A DNA stretch of 64,000 bases, taken from DATFDN01 sp035685165. Its GTDB lineage: Bacteria; Pseudomonadota; Alphaproteobacteria; Acetobacterales; Acetobacteraceae. How positions within the stretch are numbered: position 1 is the stretch's first letter; each line of letters begins with the position of its first letter. A model generated the notes under the pieces. The model did no database searches. It worked only from the letters and a program-made list of their open reading frames with translations, and had not been told where the DNA came from. The stretch lies in the NCBI GenBank assembly GCA_035685165.1, contig DASRBI010000023.1, positions 237,584 through 301,583 on the forward strand. Direction: 5' to 3'. Of this stretch, positions 1 to 8,561 are shown one piece after another. Made by a program: the position numbers and the translations under genes.

Positions 1-831
1 GCCGGTGTCGCCGAGAAGCAGGGCGTCGAAGGGCGGCGGCGGCGGCGGGATGCGGGTGAGCTCCTCGGCCTGATGGCGGGCCTCGGCTGTGTCCTGGGCG
101 CGAAGCTGGCGGATCTTCGCCTGGGTCGCGCCCCAGCGGCTTTCGAAATTGGACAGGTCCTTGAGCCCGGCGCTGATCGCGGCCATGCCGGTGCCGTGGA
201 ACCGGACCGCGACCGGCGCGGCGCCGGAGCGGGCGAGGCTGGCGACGAACGCATCGCCGAGCGCATGGCCGAACTCATTGTCAGGCAGGAAGGCCGCGAA
301 CTGCGTCTTGCCCTGCGCCTGGGCGTAGCGGACCACGCGATCGACCTGCTGGGCGGGCGTGATGCCGAGGGTCCAAACGCCGGGGCGGGCGGCGGTCGGC
401 GTGTTGGTGAAAGCGAGCACCGGCACACCGGCTTGCGCCGCGAGCGGGGCTATGGCGTCGGTCTCGGCGGCAGTCAGCGGGCCGAGCACGATCCCGGCAC
501 CGCTGCCGAGCGCCCCTTGTAGTGCGCTCGTCGCGCCCTGCGGCGTCCCGCCGGTGTCGGCGGGGATGAGTGGCGGGCCGCCCGGCGCGGCGGAGAAGGC
601 GAGCTGCGCGGCTTGCAGCATCGGCTGGCCAATATCCGCGTGCGGACCGCTGAGTGGGGCGAGCAGCGCCACCTCGCGCCCGCGCCCGCCGAGTGCGGCG
701 CCCGGCATGGGCGGCGGCGCGGGCGCGCCCGGCACCGGATAGGAAGGGGAAATAGTGGGCGGATAGGCTGCGGTGCTACAGCCGGCGAGCGCCGAGCCCG
801 CGGAAAGGACGAGGAATGTCCGACGACGCAT
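1..831 (-). CDS. LpoA-like penicillin-binding protein activator, lipoprotein (C-terminus off the window)
   Basis: The frame is open from the ATG at 831 to the window edge, giving 277 residues of an incomplete protein. It begins MRRRTFLVLSAGSALAGC, a lipoprotein signal with lipobox LAGC. After a Pro-rich linker comes a type 1 periplasmic-binding fold: VALLAPLSGPHADIG, then GIVLGPLTAAETDAIAPLA, then VPVLAFTNTP. That pattern fits the alphaproteobacterial penicillin-binding protein activator (LpoA-like) family, outer-membrane lipoproteins thought to stimulate class A PBPs. An in-frame ATG at 840 would add three residues; the later start keeps the usual short n-region. It is divergent from rsmI and the two starts overlap, an arrangement also known in other proteobacteria where lpoA and rsmI are divergent neighbours. 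The family call is firm, the activator role is by homology. Confidence 0.85.
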   Translation of the reverse strand, partial: MRRRTFLVLSAGSALAGCSTAAYPPTISPSYPVPGAPAPPPMPGAALGGRGREVALLAPLSGPHADIGQPMLQAAQLAFSAAPGGPPLIPADTGGTPQGATSALQGALGSGAGIVLGPLTAAETDAIAPLAAQAGVPVLAFTNTPTAARPGVWTLGITPAQQVDRVVRYAQAQGKTQFAAFLPDNEFGHALGDAFVASLARSGAAPVAVRFHGTGMAAISAGLKDLSNFESRWGATQAKIRQLRAQDTAEARHQAEELTRIPPPPPPFDALLLGDTG

Positions 832-1754
832 CCGACGCATCTCCCCAAGCTGTATCGGCCCCGCCAAGAGGACTTGTGCTGGTTTCCACGCCGATCGGCA
901 ATCTCGCCGATCTGCCGCCGCGCGGACGCGAGGCCCTGGCCTCGGCGGATACAATATTGTGCGAGGATACGCGGCACACGGCGCGGCTGATGGCCGCGAT
1001 TGGTGCGCGGGCGCGCCTCGTTGCGCTGCACGAGCACAACGAGGATGCACGCATTCCCGAGGTGCTGGAACGGCTGCGCGCTGGCGCGTCGGTCGCGCTG
1101 GTATCGGACGCCGGCACGCCGCTCGTCTCTGATCCGGGCTACCGGCTGGTGCGCGCGGTTATCGCCGAGGGATTGCCCGTGACCGCCGTGCCCGGGCCGA
1201 ACGCTGCGCTGACGGCGCTGGTGCTCTCGGGACTGCCGCCGCTGCCGTTCCTGGTGCTCGGCTTTCCACCGCCGCGCCCCGCCGCGCGGCGCGCCGCCTT
1301 CACGCGGCTGCGCGCGGCCGAGCGGGCGGGGCTTGCGGCCACGCTGATCTGGCACGAGGCTCCGCACCGGCTGGGCGAGAGCCTCGCCGACATGGCGGCC
1401 ACGTTCGGCGACCGGCCGGCGGCGGTGTGCCGGGAACTGACCAAACTGTTCGAGGAGGTGCGGCACGGCGGGCTGAAGGCCCTTGCCGATGCCTATGCGG
1501 CGGCGCCGCCACGCGGGGAGATCACGGTGGTGGTCGGACCGGCACCCGAGGAACATGCGGGAGAACCGGAGCTGGAGGTGCTGCTGACCGAGGCGCTGGG
1601 CACGCACACCACCAGGGATGCCGCCGCCCTGGTTGCCGAGGCCACCGGCCTGCCGCGGCGCGTCGTTTACGCGCGGGCGATGCAGCTCGCGCGCGGGGGG
1701 CAGGGCGACCCCTCCCCCCAGCCCGGCTCCCGCAAGGGGAGGGGGCACGGTTAG
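816..1754 (+). CDS. rsmI: 16S rRNA (cytidine-1402-2'-O)-methyltransferase RsmI
   Basis: A 312-residue SAM-dependent tetrapyrrole-methylase-fold enzyme that methylates the ribose 2'-O of C1402 in 16S rRNA in the decoding centre. Signature motifs are present in order: STPIGNL at residues 24-30, CEDTRHT at 49-55, VSDAGTPLVSDPG at 96-108 and VPGPNAALTAL near 125-135. The C-terminal half carries the usual ELTKLFEEV helix. The last 18 or so residues (GDPSPQPGSRKGRGHG) are not family-like and are encoded by a GC hairpin that seems to be a repeat. The start overlaps the divergent lipoprotein gene, and the stop overlaps the convergent glycosyltransferase gene by 4 bp. Confidence 0.96.
   Translation: MSDDASDASPQAVSAPPRGLVLVSTPIGNLADLPPRGREALASADTILCEDTRHTARLMAAIGARARLVALHEHNEDARIPEVLERLRAGASVALVSDAGTPLVSDPGYRLVRAVIAEGLPVTAVPGPNAALTALVLSGLPPLPFLVLGFPPPRPAARRAAFTRLRAAERAGLAATLIWHEAPHRLGESLADMAATFGDRPAAVCRELTKLFEEVRHGGLKALADAYAAAPPRGEITVVVGPAPEEHAGEPELEVLLTEALGTHTTRDAAALVAEATGLPRRVVYARAMQLARGGQGDPSPQPGSRKGRGHG
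1709..1744. repeat. GC hairpin forming the 3' end of rsmI
   Basis: CCCCTCCCC at 1709-1717 pairs perfectly with GGGGAGGGG at 1736-1744, with an 18-nt loop. It lies inside the last codons of rsmI, next to the convergent gene's stop. No T-tract follows, so an intrinsic terminator is not well supported; an inserted GC-rich palindromic repeat is the alternative. Confidence 0.5.
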
Positions 1755-2701
1755 ATCTTTCGTAGGCCGAGTGCGGCCGCGAGCGTGTGCAGCCGGGCGG
1801 CAAAGCTGTGTTCCGCGATGATGCGCCGCCTGCCGGCTTCCGCTGTGCGGGCCGCGAGGCCGGGCTCGCGGCCGAGGCGGGCGTAGAGCGCGTTCAGCTC
1901 CACCGCATCCGCCCAGACCAAAACCTCCTCGCCCGGCACGAAGCAGAGCGGAAGATCGGGTTGCATGTCGCTGACCACGGCGGCGCCGCAGAGATAAGGC
2001 TCGAAACTGCGCTGATTGAGTCCGGAAACAGCGTTCCGCTCGTGGTGGATGTTGAGCACGGCCCGATGCGCCGCGTAGATCGCGGCGACTTCCCCAGGCG
2101 GGATGCGGCGCGGCTCAATGTTGTGCGGCGGGCCGGCCATGCGGTCCCAGTTCTCGCCGATCAGCCGCAAAGGGCGCTCGACCGCGCGGACGATCGCGGC
2201 GCGGCGCGGGGTCGGGCTGGCGACGAATACCATCATCTCCGACCGCGCGGCCCGGCCGGGGGGAAGCGCACGCGCCGGATCGACGGCGTGGGGCAGGAAA
2301 CAGGCGCGTGATGCGAAGCCGAGCGCGTGATGGCGCGCCAGCAAGCCTGTATCCGTGTAGCCGATGAGGTCGCAGCAGGCGGCCTTGGCGCGCGATTCCT
2401 CGCCGAACCCATCGCCCATCCAGCCGACGACCGGCGCATCCCCCGCCGCGGCACGTACCGCCCGCAGTATGCCGAGCGGTGCGGCGAAGGCGTTCGGGAG
2501 CAGGATCAGCTCGGGCCGAAAACGGGCGAGCCGGTGCTGCAGCAGCCGCGCGCGCGGCAAGAGTCTCTCAAGGCCGTGCGCGAGGCGCGGATCGCGGGTA
2601 ACGAGGTGCAGCACTTCGTTCCCGGCGGCGCGCAGGCCCGCCGCCGTGCTTTCCGTCCAGCCGGTGATGCTGCCGCGCTTGCCTAGAACGGCGAGGCGCA
2701 T
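1751..2701 (-). CDS. CgeB-like glycosyltransferase family protein
   Basis: A 316-residue protein, probably a GT-B glycosyltransferase. The N-terminal half has a Rossmann-like pattern (MRLAVLGKRGSITGWTEST). The middle has the HAVDP motif near residue 138. The C-terminal half has the family hallmark NIHHERNAVSGLNQRSFEP, followed by GAAVVSD, as in the Glyco_trans_1_2 domain of CgeB-type proteins. No signal peptide or membrane segment is visible, so it should act in the cytoplasm. The donor and acceptor are unknown. It is the last gene of the leftward yfgM-bamB-der-mbfA run, 9 bp after mbfA, and runs tail-to-tail into rsmI. Confidence 0.75.
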   Translation of the reverse strand: MRLAVLGKRGSITGWTESTAAGLRAAGNEVLHLVTRDPRLAHGLERLLPRARLLQHRLARFRPELILLPNAFAAPLGILRAVRAAAGDAPVVGWMGDGFGEESRAKAACCDLIGYTDTGLLARHHALGFASRACFLPHAVDPARALPPGRAARSEMMVFVASPTPRRAAIVRAVERPLRLIGENWDRMAGPPHNIEPRRIPPGEVAAIYAAHRAVLNIHHERNAVSGLNQRSFEPYLCGAAVVSDMQPDLPLCFVPGEEVLVWADAVELNALYARLGREPGLAARTAEAGRRRIIAEHSFAARLHTLAAALGLRKI

Positions 2702-2710
2702 CGTCGCGGA

Positions 2711-3667
2711 CTATCCGCTGCCGATCAGCACGCCGCAGGCGAAAACCAAGGCGCCGCCGAATGCAACCTGGATGGTCGCCGAAATCGGGGGTGTGTCCAT
2801 GTAGCGCCAGCGGATCCAGGAGATCACGCCGAGTTCCACCACGACGACCGCGATGGCGACCGCGAGCGCGATCTGGAAGTCGGGGATCAGGAAGGGAATG
2901 GTGTGCCCGATGCCGCCGATCGTCGTCATCAGCCCGGTGATCAAGCCGCGGATGATCGGCTGGCCGCGGCCCGTCAGGCTGCCGTTGTCGGACAGCGCCT
3001 CGGCGAAGCCCATTGAGATGCCGGCGCCGACCGATGCCGCCATGCCGACCAGAAACGCATCCCAGGGCCGTCCGGTGGCGAAGGCCGAGGCGAAGACCGG
3101 CGCGAGGGTCGAGACGGAACCGTCCATGAGGCCCACCAGCCCCGGCTGCACGACGCGCAGCACGAATTGGCGCCTTTCGGCGCCCGCCTCCTCCTGGCGG
3201 ACTTTCTCGGGGACGTTCTCCTCCACGAGCCGTTCGGCGGTTTTCTCGTGCGCGACCTCGGCCTCGGCCAGATCGCCGAGCAGCTTGCGGATCGAGGCGT
3301 CGGTCGAGCGCGCGGCGGCGCGGCGATAAAAACGCTGCGTCTCTAGTTCCATCGCTTCGGCGAGTTGCCGCACGGCGTCGATGCGGAGCGGGCGATACTG
3401 CCAGACCGGCTTGTGGTGAATGAAGCCGCGCACGTCCTGGCGGCGGATCAGCGGAATGTGCTCGCCGAACTTCTCGCGGTAGAGGTCGAGCAGGCGACGG
3501 CGGTGCTCGCCCTCCTCGTTCATCATCTGGGAAAAGACATTCGCCGTGGCGGGGTAGGCCTCGCGCAGACCGTCAGCGATGTCGGCGTAGATGCGGGCGT
3601 CTTCCTCCTCGTTGGCGATGGCGAGGGCCAGCACCTCGCGTTCGGTCAGGTCGGAGAAATCGCGCAT
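2711..3667 (-). CDS. mbfA: Membrane-bound ferritin MbfA, iron exporter
   Basis: A two-domain protein of 318 residues starting MRDFSDLTERE. Residues 1-145 form a ferritin-like four-helix domain with di-iron ligand motifs: EEEDARIY near 20-27, EEGEH at 51-55, and ETQRFYRR and EAEVAHEKTAE in the second pair of helices. Residues 160-318 are a VIT1/CCC1-type membrane domain with repeated small-residue helices (GMAASVGAGISMGFAEALSD) and hydrophobic stretches to the end. This architecture is that of MbfA, which exports iron from the cytoplasm in Bradyrhizobium and Agrobacterium and is controlled there by Irr. The upstream ATG would add 12 residues with no family match. It is unusual to find it directly behind der. 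No separate promoter is obvious in the 48 bp between them. Confidence 0.9.
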   Translation of the reverse strand: MRDFSDLTEREVLALAIANEEEDARIYADIADGLREAYPATANVFSQMMNEEGEHRRRLLDLYREKFGEHIPLIRRQDVRGFIHHKPVWQYRPLRIDAVRQLAEAMELETQRFYRRAAARSTDASIRKLLGDLAEAEVAHEKTAERLVEENVPEKVRQEEAGAERRQFVLRVVQPGLVGLMDGSVSTLAPVFASAFATGRPWDAFLVGMAASVGAGISMGFAEALSDNGSLTGRGQPIIRGLITGLMTTIGGIGHTIPFLIPDFQIALAVAIAVVVVELGVISWIRWRYMDTPPISATIQVAFGGALVFACGVLIGSG

Positions 3668-3715
3668 GGCACGCCTATGTGAGCCACCCCGGGGCCGCGT
3701 CAATGTTGCGCCGCG

Positions 3716-5050
3716 TCACGCGGCGTAGGGATTGGTCGTTCCGCGCAGTTGCAGCCGGATGGGCACGCCGGGCAGCGCGCAAGCCTCGCGCAGCCCGTTG
3801 ACGAGATAGCGGGCATAATCCTCGGGCAGCCGCTCGGCGCGGGTGCCGAACACGATGAAGGTGGGCGGGCGCGCCTTCGCCTGGGTGATGTAGCGGAGCT
3901 TCAGGCGGCGGCGATCGACGAGCGGCGGCGGGTGGCGTTCGAGCGCCTGCTCGAACCAGCGGTTCAGCTCGCCGGTCGGGACGCGGCGGTTCCAGGCCTC
4001 GTAAGCGGCGCGCACTGCCGGCCAGAGCCCTGTTATCCCCTGGCCGGTGAGGGCGGAGAGCGGAACCACCGGCAGGCCCTTGAGCTGGGCAAGGCTGGTT
4101 TGCAGCCGATCCGCTACGGCCCGCCGCGCGGCGGCGCGGTCGGTCACCAAGTCCCATTTGGTGAGGGCGAGGACCAGGGCGCGGCCCTCGCGCTCGACGA
4201 GCTGGGCGATGTGGAGGTCCTGCTCGTGCAGGCCCTCGGTCGCATCCACCGCGAGCACCGCCACCTCGGCCATGCGGAGCGCGCCGATCGCGGCGCCGAC
4301 CGACGCTTTCTCGAGCGGCGCCTCGATCCGGGCGCGGCGGCGCAGGCCGGCGGTATCGACCAGTTCGACCGCGCGGCCTTCGGGATCCTTGAGCATGACC
4401 GCGACCGCATCGCGCGTGAGACCGGGTTCGGGGCCGGTCAGCATCCGCTCCTCGCCGAGCAGGCGGTTGAGCAGGGTGGATTTGCCGGCATTCGGGCGGC
4501 CCACGATCGCGAGCTTGAGAGGCTTGTCCGGCGACTCGCCTTCGCGCTCCGCCGCCGGCGGAAGCCGGTCGGCAATCTCGGCCATCAGGGCGGAGACGCC
4601 CTCGCCGTGCTCGGCGGAAACAGCGATCGGATCGCCGAGACCGAGCGCGTAGGCGTCGTAGATCGCGCTGTCGGCCGCGCGGCCCTCGGCCTTGTTGGCG
4701 ACCAGCAGCACGCGGCGGCCCTGGCGGCGGAGCCATTGCGCGAAATGCCGGTCGGCGGGGGTGAGGCCCGAGCGGGCATCGACAACGAACAGCACGAGGT
4801 CGGCCGTCCCGATCGCCGAAGCGGCCGAGCGGTGCATCCGGCCGGAGAGGCTTTCGGGCGGCGCTTCCTCAAGCCCCGCGGTATCGACCAGGCGGATCTC
4901 GCGGCCGCGGATCTGGGCGTCGGCTTCCTTGCGATCGCGCGTCACGCCCGGCGTGTCGGCGACGATCGCCGCGCGCCGCCCCGCCAGGCGATTGAACAGC
5001 GTGCTTTTCCCGACATTGGGCCGGCCGGCGATGACGACGGTGGGGCGCAT
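3716..5050 (-). CDS. der: Ribosome biogenesis GTPase Der (EngA)
   Basis: An essential tandem GTPase of 444 residues needed for 50S subunit assembly. The first G domain has GRPNVGKS at 9-16, the switch DTPGVTRDR, DTAG near 56 and NKAE at 119-122. The second has GRPNAGKS at 184-191, another DTAG, and TKWD. A KH-like C-terminal domain follows (RRLKLRYITQAKARPPTF and onwards), so the length is normal. It lies 21 bp after bamB. The order yfgM-bamB-der is the same as in Escherichia coli, which supports a conserved operon. Confidence 0.98.
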   Translation of the reverse strand: MRPTVVIAGRPNVGKSTLFNRLAGRRAAIVADTPGVTRDRKEADAQIRGREIRLVDTAGLEEAPPESLSGRMHRSAASAIGTADLVLFVVDARSGLTPADRHFAQWLRRQGRRVLLVANKAEGRAADSAIYDAYALGLGDPIAVSAEHGEGVSALMAEIADRLPPAAEREGESPDKPLKLAIVGRPNAGKSTLLNRLLGEERMLTGPEPGLTRDAVAVMLKDPEGRAVELVDTAGLRRRARIEAPLEKASVGAAIGALRMAEVAVLAVDATEGLHEQDLHIAQLVEREGRALVLALTKWDLVTDRAAARRAVADRLQTSLAQLKGLPVVPLSALTGQGITGLWPAVRAAYEAWNRRVPTGELNRWFEQALERHPPPLVDRRRLKLRYITQAKARPPTFIVFGTRAERLPEDYARYLVNGLREACALPGVPIRLQLRGTTNPYAA

Positions 5051-5071
5051 GAGCGCGGAAATGGGCGCGAC

Positions 5072-6409
5072 TTAACGCAGCGCCATCAGGCGCCCGTCCT
5101 CGGCTACCAGCAGCACCGTTCCTTCTGCCACCACCGGTTGCACCGGGGCGGCGGCGGAAGGCAAGGGCTGGCGGCCGAGGATCGCCCCCGTATAGGGGCT
5201 GACGGACAGCGCCTCCTTGCTGGTGCCGGCGAGGATCAGACGGTCTCCGGTGAGCAGCGGGCCGAACCAGGTGAGCGGCCCGGTTTGCTTCTTCGGGTTG
5301 CTGAATTCGGGCATCTGCGCGGACCACGCAACCTGCCCGTCGGCGAGGTGCAGCGCCGCCAGTTGCTGATCGAGGGTGGTGATGAACAGCCAATCCCCGG
5401 CGACCCAGGGGCTGTCCTGGCTCGCCACCGCGATCTGCCAGATGCGGCGGCCCGCATGGAGGTCGTTGGCGACAATCAGGCCGCCCATGCCGGCGGCGAA
5501 CACCTCGTTATTGCGGATCGCGGGCCGGCCGCGGATTGAGGCGATGTCCGCGAAGCGCCCGCCGCCCGAGGAGGCGAGCACGTCGGTCCAGATCACGGTG
5601 CCGGTGTCGGCGCGGAAGGCGGAGAGCTCCCCCGAGCCGAAGCCGGCGACCACGATACCGTCGGAAAAGGCGGGCGCCGGGCGGCCCAGCATGTTGGCGA
5701 CCGTGCTGCGCGCCTGATAGGACCAGAGCTGCCGTCCGTCGGCTTCGTTCAGCGCATAGAGCGTGTCGTCGGAGGTGGTGATGAACAGCCGGCCGGCGAC
5801 GATCGTCGGCTCTGAACGTAGCGGCGCCTTCAGATCGACGCGCCAGCGTTCCTTGCCTGACGCGGGATCGAGCGCGACGAGCGAGCCGAGCCCGTTGGCG
5901 GCGAACAGCGCGCCCTCGGCGAGCCCGAGCCCGCCGCCGACATTGGTGCTGCGCGCCTTCTCGCCGCGCGTCGGCACCCGCCAGAGCTCCTGGCCGTTGG
6001 AGAGGGAGAAGGCCGAGACGCGGGCCGCTACGTCCATCGTATAGACGACGCCGTTGCCAACGATCGGCTGGGCGAGGATCTTGTTGCGATAGCCGCCGCC
6101 CTCGCCGATCGAGGTGGTCCAGGCGACCGACAGCACAGGCGGCGAGAAGAGATGGCCCATATCGTGCGCGGGGTTGCCGCCGGCCTGCATCCAGGCGGCG
6201 TTGCGGACCGGCGCGGGCAGGGTGATCGGCCCCAGGCCCTTCTGCGGCGCCAGCACATCGACGTTCCGCAGCACCGGCTCGCGCTTGCCGGGAATGGGTT
6301 TTTTCTCCGTCTCGAACCATGAGCCGTTGAACAGGCCGCAGCCGCCGAGCGCGAGCGGAAGGGCAAGGCCGAGCGCGGCACGCCGGCCGATGGGAAGGTC
6401 GCGGGCCAT
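5072..6409 (-). CDS. bamB: Outer membrane assembly lipoprotein BamB
   Basis: A 445-residue PQQ-type beta-propeller lipoprotein that helps the Bam complex fold outer-membrane proteins. The signal MARDLPIGRRAALGLALPLALGGC ends in lipobox LGGC, with the acylated Cys at 24. The body shows repeated propeller blade motifs such as GNGVVYTMDVAARVSAFSL, GQELWRVPT, GKERWRVDLKAP and GRQLWSYQA. It begins 2 bp after the YfgM-like gene and is followed by der, matching the E. coli neighbourhood. Confidence 0.93.
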   Translation of the reverse strand: MARDLPIGRRAALGLALPLALGGCGLFNGSWFETEKKPIPGKREPVLRNVDVLAPQKGLGPITLPAPVRNAAWMQAGGNPAHDMGHLFSPPVLSVAWTTSIGEGGGYRNKILAQPIVGNGVVYTMDVAARVSAFSLSNGQELWRVPTRGEKARSTNVGGGLGLAEGALFAANGLGSLVALDPASGKERWRVDLKAPLRSEPTIVAGRLFITTSDDTLYALNEADGRQLWSYQARSTVANMLGRPAPAFSDGIVVAGFGSGELSAFRADTGTVIWTDVLASSGGGRFADIASIRGRPAIRNNEVFAAGMGGLIVANDLHAGRRIWQIAVASQDSPWVAGDWLFITTLDQQLAALHLADGQVAWSAQMPEFSNPKKQTGPLTWFGPLLTGDRLILAGTSKEALSVSPYTGAILGRQPLPSAAAPVQPVVAEGTVLLVAEDGRLMALR

Positions 6410-6411
6410 GG

Positions 6412-7110
6412 TCAGCTCCCGAGGCGGTCGAGCATCAGCGCTGCCGATTCGCGCACGCCCTGCGGCGCGGTGGCATCGGCGGCCAGGCCGCGCAGGATCG
6501 AGCGCGCGGCGTCCGCCCGGTTCTGGCGGAGATCAAGCAGCGCCAACGCGCGCTCGGCGAGCGGGCGCCAGGGGTTGCCCGCGACGGCCAGCGGTTCCAG
6601 CCGTGCCTGCAGGATCTGCGGGTCGCCGCTGTCGATCTGGCGCTGCGCCCAGAGGAGGGTGGCGAGGTCGCGGAACAGCGGATCGGCAGCGGAATCGCTG
6701 GCGATCTCGTTGTAGAATCGCAACGCCTCGGCGACGTTGCCTTGCTGCGCGAGCAGCGCGGCGGCGCGCAGGCGGGCGAGAGTTCTGTAGCCCTCGGGAC
6801 CGCTGGCCGCGAGCTGGTCGAGCCTCGCGATCGCCGCATTGCGCGCCTTGGCGCCCGACTCGCCGGGGGCGTTGGCCTCGGTGGTGGCGATCAGGTATTG
6901 GGAAGCGGCGGCCTGGTCCTGCCGCTCCAGCCGCCATTCGCGATAGCGCCAGAACCCGACGGCAAGAACGATCACCACCGCAAGCGCCAGAACGGCCCAG
7001 CCATAGCGGGCGAAGAATTGCTGCACCCGCTCGGCGCGGACGTCTTCTTCGACCTCGTCAAAAATATCGGGCACGGATTCGCTCGGGTCCCCTGGAAGGC
7101 GGCGGACCAT
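6412..7110 (-). CDS. yfgM: YfgM-like TPR membrane protein
   Basis: A 232-residue single-pass protein. It has a short cytoplasmic acidic N-terminus (DIFDEVEEDVRAERVQQF), one membrane helix at about 37-54 (WAVLALAVVIVLAVGFWR), then a periplasmic helical repeat domain with TPR-like alanine spacing. In E. coli YfgM binds SecYEG and periplasmic chaperones such as PpiD. The start MVRRLPGDPSES is chosen because the longer upstream frame is low-complexity and family-unlike. It is the first gene of the bamB-der run, and divergent from the small lipoprotein gene. Confidence 0.85.
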   Translation of the reverse strand: MVRRLPGDPSESVPDIFDEVEEDVRAERVQQFFARYGWAVLALAVVIVLAVGFWRYREWRLERQDQAAASQYLIATTEANAPGESGAKARNAAIARLDQLAASGPEGYRTLARLRAAALLAQQGNVAEALRFYNEIASDSAADPLFRDLATLLWAQRQIDSGDPQILQARLEPLAVAGNPWRPLAERALALLDLRQNRADAARSILRGLAADATAPQGVRESAALMLDRLGS

Positions 7111-7184
7111 AGCGGCGCGACCTTTTGGCGGCAAACCGCCCGCCGGCAATACTTGATTTACCGTTCGGCGGCAGGATCGCGCCC

Positions 7185-7463
7185 ATGCGCCAGCTCGCGA
7201 GGGCGATATTGCTGAGCGGCCTGCTGGCCGGCTGCGCCGCCCCGATCGGGCGCGACGGCGAGCCGGTCGGACTAGGACAGGCATTATGCGAGTCGTTTCC
7301 GGGCACCACGTGCTGCCTGCGCCACCGCGTGCCGCCCTTGCCGCAACCCTACTGCACCGCGACGCTCGGCGTGCCGGATTGCTGGATCGACCCGGCCTTG
7401 CTGCCCAACCGCCCGCCCGACTTGCAGGACCAGCCTCCACCGGCGCCGGGCGGGTGTTCGTAG
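7185..7463 (+). CDS. Small Cys/Pro-rich lipoprotein, unknown function
   Basis: A 92-residue predicted lipoprotein starting MRQLARAILLSGLLAGCA, with lipobox LAGC and the acylated Cys at 17. The mature part holds five further Cys (LCESF, TCCLR, YCTAT, DCWID) and a Pro-rich tail ending in GGCS. It looks like the small secreted lipoproteins often annotated only as hypothetical in alphaproteobacteria. The Cys may form disulfides in the periplasm; this is inference. The stop lies 3 bp before the end of the convergent tcuB. An upstream start would add 20 residues and bury the signal. Confidence 0.65.
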   Translation: MRQLARAILLSGLLAGCAAPIGRDGEPVGLGQALCESFPGTTCCLRHRVPPLPQPYCTATLGVPDCWIDPALLPNRPPDLQDQPPPAPGGCS

Positions 7464-7466
7464 ACG

Positions 7467-8561
7467 CTATTCGGCCCCGAGGGGCGGCTCGTGGCGTTCG
7501 ATCGCGGCGCGCAACAGCGCGGCGGCGCGATAGGCGCCATGGACCATTTTGCTGTACGGCAACAGGAGAAACAGGGCCAGGATCACGCCGAGATGCACGG
7601 CGAGCGCCGGGCCCATCGCCGAGCTCCCGCGGAGGCCGAGCAGGGCAAGCCCCGTGGCGGCGGCGAGGAACAACAGCACGAGCAGCGCCACGTCGGCGCC
7701 AAGGAGCTCGCGCGCGGCTGGGCCGGGATCATCCAGCAGCTTCATGGCGAACAGCCCGAACGTGCCCGCCATCAGGCTGACGCCGCCGATTGTGCCGAGC
7801 AGGACCGGGGCGCTGAGGAACGGGTAGGGAGCCGGCCAGTCCAGGAAGACGTGATAGACGAAGCCCGCGCAGGTGGCGGCGAAGCACAGCAGAAAGCCGT
7901 AGAACATCGCGTGGTGCAGGCGCCGGCGCAGCATCGAGAACCGCTCGCTGTTGTCGTTGCAGCCGTGCCCGCCGCCGCCGAGATTGCGCAGCGTGAACAC
8001 GTCGTGCAGCGCAACCGCGAGCGCCCCGGCATCGGGGCGTCGGCCGGTGCCTGCCACGCGCCAGAACCGCCAGGTGCCGATACCGATCGCCGCCAGTGAG
8101 AAGATGAAGGTGACGAGGCCGGCCGCCTGCATCACCCAGAGCGGGATGATCTGGTAAAAGCGGTCCTGCGGCGTGGTGAAAGCGGCGCCGTTGAGGCCGG
8201 CCGTTAGCGCCACGACGAGCGCGAATGCGGCCGCCGTGACGACTGACACGACGAGGCCGTTGCGCTGGAAGGCACGGGCGAGCGCGGGCGGCCAGGCATA
8301 TTCGGCGTAGCTTTCGGCGCGCACTTGCGCGAGATGCTGGGGAACGTTGACGCCCCATTCGTGCGGCGGCGCGTATTGGCAGGCGTAATAGCAGCCGCGG
8401 CAGTTGTGGCAGAGATTGGCGAGGTAGGCCAGGTCGCCCGAGGTGAACTCGCGGCGCAGCTCCATCGCCGGGAATACCGCGCAGAAGCCCTCGCAATAGC
8501 GGCAGGCGTTGCAGATCTCCATGTCGCGACGAGCATCCCGCAGCGCGTCAGTTTCTTGCAT
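7467..8561 (-). CDS. tcuB: Tricarballylate utilisation protein TcuB, iron-sulfur membrane protein
   Basis: A 364-residue electron carrier that reoxidises TcuA. Two ferredoxin-like Cys clusters sit at the N-terminus: Cys 17, 20, 23 and 27 (CNACRYCEGFC) and Cys 51, 54, 57 and 61 (CHNCRGCYYAC). These suit two [4Fe-4S] centres. Several membrane helices follow, with His residues that could bind heme (RLHHAMFYG). In Salmonella, TcuA and TcuB let cells grow on tricarballylate, a citrate analogue. The start overlaps tcuA by 14 bp, so the two should be translated together. No TcuC transporter or TcuR regulator is nearby. Confidence 0.9.
   Translation of the reverse strand: MQETDALRDARRDMEICNACRYCEGFCAVFPAMELRREFTSGDLAYLANLCHNCRGCYYACQYAPPHEWGVNVPQHLAQVRAESYAEYAWPPALARAFQRNGLVVSVVTAAAFALVVALTAGLNGAAFTTPQDRFYQIIPLWVMQAAGLVTFIFSLAAIGIGTWRFWRVAGTGRRPDAGALAVALHDVFTLRNLGGGGHGCNDNSERFSMLRRRLHHAMFYGFLLCFAATCAGFVYHVFLDWPAPYPFLSAPVLLGTIGGVSLMAGTFGLFAMKLLDDPGPAARELLGADVALLVLLFLAAATGLALLGLRGSSAMGPALAVHLGVILALFLLLPYSKMVHGAYRAAALLRAAIERHEPPLGAE

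Noticed and set aside
3675..5539. Long open frames on both strands across der and bamB
   Set aside because: These are antisense or frame-shifted readings of Der and BamB; only the Der and BamB frames keep family motifs.
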